Assembly (NCBI RefSeq): GCF_042743185.1
Contig: NZ_JBHYMS010000006.1
Coordinates: forward strand, 1 to 64,000
Direction: 5' to 3'
DNA from: Inquilinus sp042743185
GTDB taxonomy: Bacteria > Pseudomonadota > Alphaproteobacteria > DSM-16000 > Inquilinaceae
DNA: 64,000 bases
How positions within the stretch are numbered: the first letter of the stretch is position 1; every line of letters starts with the position of its first letter. Below the pieces are notes generated by a model. That model was not told the DNA's origin. It did not search any database and worked only from the letters and a program-made list of their open reading frames with translations. This document shows positions 26,233 to 33,160 of the stretch, piece after piece. Made by a program: the position numbers and the translations under genes.

Positions 26233-26373
26233 TCAGCTCTTCTTCTTGCTCTGGCCAGCCCCCGGGGCCGCCGTCCGGCTCAGCAGGCTGATGGTCGCCC
26301 CGTGCACCACCGGCTTCGCCGCCTGCTTGGGTTTCCGAATTTCCCGATTGCTGCGCTTCTGCCCTTTGGCCAT
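26233..26373 (-). CDS. small basic protein MAKGQK-type
   Basis: A 46-residue Lys/Arg-rich protein beginning MAKGQKRSNREIRKPKQAAK and ending in a KKK tail. I recognise the opening MAKGQKRxNREIRKPK from a conserved short hypothetical of alpha- and betaproteobacteria that is often overlooked because of its size. The composition suggests binding to nucleic acid or a disordered state; no role is established to my knowledge. A clean aggaga site lies before the ATG. It lies between the GT4 fusion and a cold-shock gene, all on the same strand. Confidence 0.75.
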   Translation of the reverse strand: MAKGQKRSNREIRKPKQAAKPVVHGATISLLSRTAAPGAGQSKKKS

Positions 26374-26449
26374 GAAATCTCCTCTGCGCCCGATGCGGCG
26401 CCGCGCGGTCCGTGACGAAGAAAATGCAACTGCGGTCGCGCCGGCACGG

Positions 26450-26662
26450 TCACTCCACGGCCTTGAGATTGTCCGCGGACGGTTTCCCGCTCCTCTGATC
26501 GGCGACGAGATCGAAGCCCAGCCGCTGGCCCTGGGTCAGTTGGCCGAGGCCGGAGCGCTCGACGGCGGTGATGTGGACGAAGGCATCCTTGCCCCCGTCA
26601 TCCTGCGTGATGAAGCCGAAGCCCCTCTGCGGGTCGAACCATTTGACGGTTCCCGTTGCCAT
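26450..26662 (-). CDS. cold-shock domain protein (CspA family)
   Basis: A 70-residue single cold-shock domain. RNP1 is KWFDPQRGFGFIT and RNP2 is DAFVHITAVE, with the usual GTVKWF opening. It binds single-stranded RNA/DNA and acts as an RNA chaperone under stress. The ATG at 26662 has agagg upstream; the longer frame to 26773 is leader. The AT-rich leader that follows may carry cold-responsive structure, as is common for csp genes, but no specific element is recognisable. Confidence 0.96.
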   Translation of the reverse strand: MATGTVKWFDPQRGFGFITQDDGGKDAFVHITAVERSGLGQLTQGQRLGFDLVADQRSGKPSADNLKAVE

Positions 26663-27109
26663 GAATTCCTCTTTTCGCAAGCATTGGCCCGGCCGGCCCG
26701 CGACGTTCGCGGGGCGGCCGAATTCGCATTCAGATGAGAGAATCCGGATTTCCGCCGCACCCAATGAGCACAAGGCCGAAGTTCTATATCCGGAGCCGAT
26801 CCAATAATCATGGACCAGAATCGTTGATATCCCTAGAAAATACGACGATCAAATTCAAAAAATAAACTATCAGAATCGATACTGAATCGGTAATACATTT
26901 CAACCACATACAAAAATAAGCGAGATTCAGTGATATAATTCTCCCGTGTATCGAGATTTTTTTATCGCAATATCTATTGGCTGACACCATATCAGGAGCC
27001 ATAACGCAGGGAATCCAGTCCGGAGCTGCGCTCTTCTGGCGTTCCGCTCGTTCGACCCGACACCGAGGGCCGCCGCGCGGTGCCGAGCGCCAGCACAAGG
27101 AGACCACCA
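26663..27109. other. AT-rich intergenic region between csp and Sel1 genes
   Basis: About 450 bases between divergent genes, very AT-rich from 26780 to 26990 in contrast to about 68-70% GC around it. Open frames here have no coding character. It must hold the promoters of the cold-shock gene (minus) and the Sel1 gene (plus). No RNA gene or named motif is seen. Confidence 0.5.
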
Positions 27110-27556
27110 TTGAAGATCGACAGCATGAGGCGGCTGCAGCGGGATGCCGAGCTCGGCGACGCCGTGGCGCAGTTCAATCTCGGCATCGTCTACGGCAATC
27201 GGAGCGGTGAACCCGGCCACACCGTCGAGGACAGGCGGATGGACGCCATCCGGTGGCTGCTACGCTCGGCGAACCAGGGCCTGCCGCGGGCGCAGAACCG
27301 GTTGGCCGAAATCTATGCCGAAGGCCCGGCCTCATCGAAGGATGCGGTCAAGGCGTGCGCCTGGTTCCTTCTGGCAGCGACGGCGGAACCCGGCGCCCGT
27401 GGCCAGGCCGCCCGATCGGGCTACCAGCGTGCCGCCGCGCATCTGACCGCCATGCAGATCGCGCAGGCGCATCGCCGGGCATCGCGCTGGAAACCGAAGA
27501 TCGAGGCAGTGGAGACCGGGCCAGAGGTGCCGAATCTCGCGACGGCGGCATCGTGA
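27110..27556 (+). CDS. Sel1-repeat (TPR-like) protein
   Basis: A 148-residue protein with two to three Sel1-like helical repeats: DAELGDAVAQFNLGIVYGNR, RWLLRSANQGLPRAQNRLAE and DAVKACAWFLLAATAEPGAR. Such repeats mediate protein contacts, often in signalling or secretion. There is no signal peptide, so it is probably cytoplasmic. Start TTG at 27110 is chosen because aaggag lies 7 bases upstream; an ATG 15 bases later is the alternative. Its stop overlaps the start of a 29-residue membrane peptide (GTGA), so the two are translationally coupled. Confidence 0.8.
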   Translation: MKIDSMRRLQRDAELGDAVAQFNLGIVYGNRSGEPGHTVEDRRMDAIRWLLRSANQGLPRAQNRLAEIYAEGPASSKDAVKACAWFLLAATAEPGARGQAARSGYQRAAAHLTAMQIAQAHRRASRWKPKIEAVETGPEVPNLATAAS

Positions 27557-27642
27557 AGGCCTGGTTCGTCCCGCCTCTCGTGATTCCGATCGGCTTCGTG
27601 GTGCTGATCGTCGTCTACGCCGCAGTCCGGGCCTTTGCCTAG
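27553..27642 (+). CDS. 29-residue single-helix membrane peptide
   Basis: GTG start inside the stop of the Sel1 gene (GTGA overlap), reading MKAWFVPPLVIPIGFVVLIV then VYAAVRAFA and TAG. Nearly all of it is one hydrophobic helix with a basic residue at each end. The four-base overlap argues for real translation by coupling. No family is recognised. It could be a membrane tether or regulator working with the Sel1 protein; this is inference. Confidence 0.5.
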   Translation: MKAWFVPPLVIPIGFVVLIVVYAAVRAFA

Positions 27643-27702
27643 CCGCCGACCCGGCGGACGCCGGCGTCGGAAGAGGCATCCGGCGAGAGGAAGGAGCCGC
27701 GA

Positions 27703-28164
27703 ATGACCCTGCGGACCAGCAGCAGAACCGTGACCTTCGTCCGGCCGTTCACCCTGAGCGGCATCGACGGGCCGCAGCCGCCCGGAACCTACACGGTGGA
27801 AACGGACGAGGAGCAGGTCGACGGTTCATCGCCTCCCGTCCACCGGCGGATCGCGACGATGATCCGCCTGCCGGGCCGGCCCGGAAGCGGCGAGCTGGTC
27901 CAGGTCGTCACCGTGGATCCGGAAGAGCTTTCCGCGGCTTTGCTGCGGGACGGCGCATCGGCGGAATCCGCAGAAGCCGATGCCGCAGGAAGCGAGCGTT
28001 CCGAGGCCCGGCCGGGAGAAGCGCCGGGCCAACCCGCGCCCCGCCCGCTCGATCGGCTGCTCGAAGGTTGGCGATACTGGGTGGCGACGAATCCCCGGGC
28101 ACCGGCTTGGATCGTCGCGATCGTCGCCGGCATCCTGTTCGCCGCCTTTGTCGTGGCCTGGTGA
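27703..28164 (+). CDS. conserved hypothetical protein with C-terminal membrane helix
   Basis: A 153-residue protein. The N-terminus MTLRTSSRTVTFVRPFTLSG then GPQPPGTYTVETDEEQVDG is a beta-rich pattern I have seen in short alphaproteobacterial hypotheticals; next come PVHRRIATMIRLPG and ELVQVVTVDPEELSAALLRD. After an acidic Glu/Ala linker, a single transmembrane helix (APAWIVAIVAGILFAAFVVA) ends the protein. The ribosome site ggaaggag is strong. It follows the 29-residue peptide by 60 bases and probably belongs to the same transcript. Function unknown. Confidence 0.7.
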   Translation: MTLRTSSRTVTFVRPFTLSGIDGPQPPGTYTVETDEEQVDGSSPPVHRRIATMIRLPGRPGSGELVQVVTVDPEELSAALLRDGASAESAEADAAGSERSEARPGEAPGQPAPRPLDRLLEGWRYWVATNPRAPAWIVAIVAGILFAAFVVAW

Positions 28165-28229
28165 TCGGCTGACACGGGAGGCGGTCGATCCGACGCCCGT
28201 CGCCGCGGCCAGATCTCAGCCGAGCGTGA

Positions 28230-29288
28230 TCAGGTTCGGCGGACGGCCGCGGCCGGGAAGCCGACCATCCGCTGCCGCTTCTCGTCCCAAAGCGCGAAGA
28301 ACGGCGCGCGCAGGGCATCCCACAGGCTCAGGCTCGGCACGGCGCGCAGTTCCTGGACGGCGGCGTGACAGGCCGACAGGCGGTAGTTGGGGATGCGTGG
28401 ATTGAGGTGGTGGATATGATGGAAACCGATATTGCCGGTGAACCATTGCAGGATCCGCGGCAGCTTCAGATAGGATGAGCCCTGCAGCGAGGCCGCGCCG
28501 AACGTCCATTCCGCATCCCGCTGCCACAGCGTCTCTTCGAAGCGATGCTGAACCGCGAACAGCCAGACGCCGATGATCGACGCGATCACCAGGATCGGCA
28601 GCTGGACCAGCAGCACGCGCTCGAACCCCAGGACAAGCCCGAGGCCGCCGAAGAGGCCGGCGATGCCGGCGTTCGTGGCGTGGACCGACAGCCGTTCCCG
28701 GCGCCACGCCGCCGGCGTGTCGAAGGGAATCCGGTAGAGCAGCAGGAAGACCAGCGGCGGCAGCAGCAGCCCGGTGATGACCGGATGCCGGCTCAGCCGA
28801 TACAGGAAGCGGCGCCGGGGGGCGAGTGCCTGGTATTCCGAGACCGTGAGGCAGGTCGAGTAGATGTCCACCCCGCTGTCGCGCCGGTCGAGATTGTTCC
28901 AGACGGCGTGATGCCCCGCGTGCTGGCGGCGCCAATTCGCAAAGGGCGTGAAGGTGACCAGCCCGCACAGGCGGCCGAGCACGATGTTGGCGCGGCGCGA
29001 GCCGAAGAACGACGCATGCCCGCAATCATGCTGGATGATGAAGAGGCGGACGGTCAGGCCGGCCCCGATCACCGCCAGCCCGAGCGTCAGCCAGTACGAT
29101 ACCCCGAAGCTGGCATACATCGTCGCGCAGACCGCGACAAAGCCGGCGAAGGTCGAGGTCAATTGCCACACCGCCCTTGGCAGGCTCGGCATCCGGAAGC
29201 GGGCCACCTCGGCCCGCAGCGCCGCGTCGATGTCGAGCGGCAGGCGCGGCTGTGCCGTCATGGGCTTCGAGTCTCGATCGCTTTGCAT
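28230..29288 (-). CDS. membrane fatty-acid desaturase
   Basis: A 352-residue di-iron desaturase. Three histidine boxes are present: QHDCGHASFF (about residue 90), RRQHAGHHAVWN (about 120) and GFHHIHHLNPRIPNYRL (about 290). Hydrophobic pairs lie before the first box and between the second and third. This arrangement belongs to the delta-12/omega-3-like acyl-lipid group. It would introduce double bases in membrane lipids, consistent with a cold-stress role next to a cold-shock gene (inference). Start at 29288 or at an ATG nine codons later (29261). Confidence 0.9.
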   Translation of the reverse strand: MQSDRDSKPMTAQPRLPLDIDAALRAEVARFRMPSLPRAVWQLTSTFAGFVAVCATMYASFGVSYWLTLGLAVIGAGLTVRLFIIQHDCGHASFFGSRRANIVLGRLCGLVTFTPFANWRRQHAGHHAVWNNLDRRDSGVDIYSTCLTVSEYQALAPRRRFLYRLSRHPVITGLLLPPLVFLLLYRIPFDTPAAWRRERLSVHATNAGIAGLFGGLGLVLGFERVLLVQLPILVIASIIGVWLFAVQHRFEETLWQRDAEWTFGAASLQGSSYLKLPRILQWFTGNIGFHHIHHLNPRIPNYRLSACHAAVQELRAVPSLSLWDALRAPFFALWDEKRQRMVGFPAAAVRRT

Positions 29289-29636
29289 GTTTGTCCATGA
29301 ACTGCCCGGCGGAGCCGGGCGGCAATGTCCGTGAGAATCGTCGAGGGCAATGCAGACGACAAACAGCGCTCCACAACGGCCGCGGTCAAACTTCGAAAGG
29401 TGCGGAAAGCTGGGCTCGGCGCTCGATCACGAGCTTTGAGAGCTGGCCGAACAAATCTAGGTCGACCGGAGATATATGGGAGCGGCGACCGGCGATTTTA
29501 AGCCGCCGCGGCTTGCGAACGGACGCGGCAGTCAAAGCCGGCTCTGCCGTTATCGCCGGAAGACAGCCGTTCTCAGGCGTGCCAAAGCCGTCCCCGGCGC
29601 GGTATGCTCGCCGGTGCCTGGAGACGGTTGCGCCCG
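29289..29636. other. intergenic region, no gene recognised
   Basis: About 350 bases between the divergent desaturase and LuxR-type genes, with a slightly AT-richer part at 29380-29480. A minus-strand frame of 91 codons crosses it but has no coding character or ribosome site. Confidence 0.45.
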
Positions 29637-32315
29637 ATGCTGCTCGAGCGAGAGGGTCCACTGGAAGCGTTGCTGGCGGCCGCCCGAAGCGCTGCGGCCG
29701 GCGTCGGCCGCACCGTGCTGCTCGAAGGCGAGGCCGGCATCGGGAAAACGTCCCTCCTGCAGGAGTTCGCGGACCGCGCGGGCGGAGGCTGCCGGGTACT
29801 GTGGGGCTGGTGCGAGGCGCTGTTCACGCCGCGCCCGCTCGGCCCCCTGCAGGACATGGCGCGGTCGCTCGATCCGCGCGTGGCGGCGCTGCTCGACCAG
29901 GCGGCGGCGCCCGAGCGGCTGTTTCCGGCGCTGCTGAACGCCCTCCAGGGCGCGGAAGGCACGACGGTGCTCGTCTTCGAGGATGTGCACTGGGCCGACA
30001 ACGCGACGCTCGATCTCGTCAAATACCTGGGCCGCCGCATCTCCGTCCTGCGGACGATGATGGTGCTCAGCGCCCGCAGCGACGAGGTCGACGCCGATCA
30101 TCCCCTGACACATGTGCGCGGCGACCTGCAGCCGGCCTCGGTCACCCGCATCCGGCTCGAGCCCTTGTCTCCCGGAGCGGTCGCCGCGCTGGCGGAGCAG
30201 GCGGGCCGCGCCGCCGCGGATCTCCATCGCATCACCGAGGGCAACCCGTTCTTCGTCTCCGAGCTGCTGGCGAGCCGGGAGTTCGAGCTGGGGCAGATTC
30301 CGGATTCCGTGCGCGACGCGGTGTGGTCCCGCCTGGCCCGCCTGACGGCCGGCGAGCGCGAGGTGCTGGATGTGATGAGCATCATTCCGGGAAGCGCCGA
30401 ACCGGGCCTGATCCGGTCGCTTCTCGGCGTCGAGGCCGAAATCCTGGCGGACCAGTGCGTGGCCCGCGGATTGCTGCGGCGCGACGGCAAGGGTGCCCTG
30501 ACGTTCCGCCACGACCTCGCCCGGCAGGCGACGCTCGACCGGCTGTCGCCGAGCCTGCAGCGGTCGCTTCATGCCAAGGTGGATGCGGCCATATCGGGGC
30601 TCCTGACGGCGCAGGCGAGCGCCCTGCTCTCCCGCCGGATGCACCACGCCGCCGGAGCCGGCGACGGCGCGCGCGTCCTCGAGCTCGCGCCGCAGGCCGC
30701 CGCGCAGGCCTCGCGCATGGGCGCGCATCGCGAAGCGGCCTCGCACCTGGCCACGGCCCTGACCTATGTCGCGCAGGCGCCGCCGGCGCTGGCGGCCCAG
30801 CTTTACGAAGACTGGGCCTACGAGGCCGGGCTGGTGCTGCTCGTCTATGACGAGATCATCGAGGCGCGGCACCGCGCCATCGCGATCTGGCGCGACCTCG
30901 GGCGGATCGACAAGGTCGCCCTCAATCTGCGCTGGCTGTCGCGGCTGCACTGGCGCCGCGGCGAAGGCGAGCAGGCGGAGCATTTCGCCAACGAGGCGGT
31001 GCGCGAGGTGGAAGGCATGCCGTCGGGGCCGGAACTGGCCATGGCCTACAGCACGCGCTCGCAGCTCCACATGCTGCACTATCGCTTCGACGATGCCGTC
31101 GACTGGGGCCTGCGCGCGATCGCCCTTGCCGATCGGCTGGGCGAGATCGAAACGCGGGTCCATGCCCTGAACAATGTCGGCACCGCGCTACTCTTCGCCG
31201 ACCGCCCGGGCGGCCGCGAGCGGCTGGAGGAAGGCCTCTCGCTGGCGCTCGAGCACGGGTTTCATGACCACGCGGCACGGGCCTACACCAACTTCGCCGA
31301 ATATGCCGTGGTGTCCAAGGACTTCGCCCTCGCCGAACGGCTGCTGGCCGAAGGCATCGCCTTCTGCAGCCGGCACGACCTCGATTCGGCGGCCCAATAC
31401 CTGCTCGGCCGGCAGGCGCAGCTTCGCATGGAGCAGGGCCGTTTCCGCGAGGCGGAGACCATTGCCCAGGGCGTCATGAGCCTGGAACGCCTGCCGGTGG
31501 TGATGCATCTGCCGGCCCTGACCGTGCTGGGCAGGGTGCGCGTGCGGCTGGGCCAGCCCGGCGGCCCTGCCCTGCTGCAGCAGGCCCTGCAGGAAGGATT
31601 GCCGACCGGCGAGCCCCAGCGGATCATACCGGTCCGGCTGGCGTTGACCGAAGCCGCCTGGCTCGCCGAGGACCTCGACGCCGGCCGCGCGCAGCTGGCG
31701 GCCCTCGCCGCGATGGGACTCGACGCTTTCAGCCCCTGGGACGTCGGCGAGCTGGCGGTCTGGTGGCGACGATGCGGGATGGCGGAGGCGCTGCCGGCGC
31801 CCGAAACACGGATGCTCGAAGCGCGGTCGGCCGAGCTCCGCGGCGATCCGTCCGCGGCCGCGACGGAATGGACACGCCTGGGCCTTCCCTACGAGGCGGC
31901 CCTCGCCCTCATGCAGGTCCGGGACGCCGATGCGGGGGCGGCCTTGGCCGGCGCGGTGACCATGCTCGAGGCGGTCGAGGCGCGGTCCGCAGCCGCGCTG
32001 ACGCGAAAGCTCGCCCAACGCCTGGGGGTCACGGTCCAGCTGCCGAAGGCGCGCCGGGGGCCTTATACGGCCGCCCGCCATCATCCGCTGGGCCTGACCC
32101 AGAACGAGCAGCAGGTGCTCGCCCTGATCGCCGAGGGCAAGAGCAACAAGGAAATCGCCCGAAACCTGTCGCGGTCACCGCGCACGATCGAGCACCAGGT
32201 GTCGGCAGTGCTCGGCAAGTTCAGCGCCGCCAACCGGATGGAAGTCCTCCTGCGCCTCCGGGGCGAGCCGTGGCTGTTGTCAGCCGCCGGCGCGCGCCCA
32301 TCCCTCGAAACTTAG
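29637..32315 (+). CDS. LAL-type LuxR-family regulator with AAA ATPase
   Basis: An 892-residue large ATP-binding regulator. The N-terminal ATPase has Walker A LLEGEAGIGKTSLLQEFA and Walker B TVLVFEDVHWAD, then ITEGNPFFVSELL. The centre is a long run of TPR-like helices (for example AYSTRSQLHMLHYRFDDAVD). The C-terminal HTH is LTQNEQQVLALIAEGKSNKE followed by IARNLSRSPRTIEHQVSAVL, a LuxR/GerE domain. Such proteins respond to small ligands or partner proteins. Start at 29637 matches the usual LLERE opening. Targets are unknown; nothing adjacent is clearly controlled. Confidence 0.9.
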   Translation: MLLEREGPLEALLAAARSAAAGVGRTVLLEGEAGIGKTSLLQEFADRAGGGCRVLWGWCEALFTPRPLGPLQDMARSLDPRVAALLDQAAAPERLFPALLNALQGAEGTTVLVFEDVHWADNATLDLVKYLGRRISVLRTMMVLSARSDEVDADHPLTHVRGDLQPASVTRIRLEPLSPGAVAALAEQAGRAAADLHRITEGNPFFVSELLASREFELGQIPDSVRDAVWSRLARLTAGEREVLDVMSIIPGSAEPGLIRSLLGVEAEILADQCVARGLLRRDGKGALTFRHDLARQATLDRLSPSLQRSLHAKVDAAISGLLTAQASALLSRRMHHAAGAGDGARVLELAPQAAAQASRMGAHREAASHLATALTYVAQAPPALAAQLYEDWAYEAGLVLLVYDEIIEARHRAIAIWRDLGRIDKVALNLRWLSRLHWRRGEGEQAEHFANEAVREVEGMPSGPELAMAYSTRSQLHMLHYRFDDAVDWGLRAIALADRLGEIETRVHALNNVGTALLFADRPGGRERLEEGLSLALEHGFHDHAARAYTNFAEYAVVSKDFALAERLLAEGIAFCSRHDLDSAAQYLLGRQAQLRMEQGRFREAETIAQGVMSLERLPVVMHLPALTVLGRVRVRLGQPGGPALLQQALQEGLPTGEPQRIIPVRLALTEAAWLAEDLDAGRAQLAALAAMGLDAFSPWDVGELAVWWRRCGMAEALPAPETRMLEARSAELRGDPSAAATEWTRLGLPYEAALALMQVRDADAGAALAGAVTMLEAVEARSAAALTRKLAQRLGVTVQLPKARRGPYTAARHHPLGLTQNEQQVLALIAEGKSNKEIARNLSRSPRTIEHQVSAVLGKFSAANRMEVLLRLRGEPWLLSAAGARPSLET

Positions 32316-32362
32316 GAAGACGGTCGCCAAACCTGGGAGGCCGTCCGGCCAAACTTGGGTGA
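32315..32362. repeat. short imperfect tandem repeat after the LuxR gene
   Basis: Units ggtcgccaaacctgggaggc and gtccggccaaacttggg repeat one core, gccaaacYtggg, twice in 27 bases. Too short to classify. Confidence 0.4.
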
Positions 32363-32604
32363 TCGCACCGAAGAGCGCGGCCGCCATGGCGCGTATGGTG
32401 ACTCAGCCGCGATGATGGACGGGAGCCTCTTCCGGGAGACCGCGTTCGCGACGGCACCGAGACAGGTGCAGCTCCGGACCTCGAGCGACCGCATCCTTCT
32501 TCGTGGCGACGCAGCCGTCGACGGGCCGACCACGCCTGCGGGCTGAAATTTCTCAGCAAGGCTTTGGGATGCAATTTCTTGCATTGGAAATGGAGAACCG
32601 GACA

Positions 32605-33129
32605 ATGCTCAGAACGATTGCGGCCTCCACGGTTTTGTTCTTGCTCACGCTCCAGGCGGCGCAAGCGGACACGACGTTTCGCCTGGTGTCGCAGGTCTCG
32701 GGGAAATGCATGCGTCTGCAAGCCGCGGATCAGAATGACGGCGGCGGGCTGACGATGCGGGACTGCAAAAACTTCCCGGACTTCTTCATGACGGGTGAAG
32801 TTTCGACCACCCAGCTCATCTTCCAGCTCAACAGCAGCAGATTCGTCTGCGTCTTTTCCAATGACGCACCGGTGATCGAGCCGAGCGGCCGGCTGGACAA
32901 GGTCCAGACGCGCAATTGCGGCGCGCTTGTCGGCAGCATCTGGAAGTTTCGAGGGGAGGATGAATCCGGCTTTCGCCAGCTGGAAAAAATGCAGGCGAAC
33001 GGCATCGACCCCACGAACTTCTGCGCGCAGGAGAACAGCGAGACGTCCGAAATCGAGTTGGATGTCTGTCAGCCCACCCCGGAACAGAACTGGAAGCTCG
33101 AGCGCATCAGCTTTCCACCGGAACGATAA
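32605..33129 (+). CDS. secreted beta-trefoil (ricin-B-like) protein
   Basis: A 174-residue exported protein with signal MLRTIAASTVLFLLTLQAAQA. The mature part starts DTTFRLVSQVSGKCMRLQAA, and each third contains a Cys pair context (GKCMRL...MRDCKN, FVCVFSN...QTRNCGA, NFCAQEN...LDVCQP) ending in QNWKLERI. Three similar segments with W/L-K patterns are typical of a beta-trefoil of the ricin-B type, which often binds sugars. Start at 32605 follows ggag; an in-frame ATG lies 15 bases earlier. It converges on the RTX gene (31 bases between stops). Lectin activity is inference. Confidence 0.6.
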   Translation: MLRTIAASTVLFLLTLQAAQADTTFRLVSQVSGKCMRLQAADQNDGGGLTMRDCKNFPDFFMTGEVSTTQLIFQLNSSRFVCVFSNDAPVIEPSGRLDKVQTRNCGALVGSIWKFRGEDESGFRQLEKMQANGIDPTNFCAQENSETSEIELDVCQPTPEQNWKLERISFPPER

Positions 33130-33160
33130 CTCATCGATCCATGGAACGGCGATCCTCGCG

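Noticed and set aside
29386..29661. 91-codon minus-strand frame between desaturase and LuxR gene
   Set aside because: No ribosome site, no domain pattern, and it overlaps the start of the LuxR-type gene.
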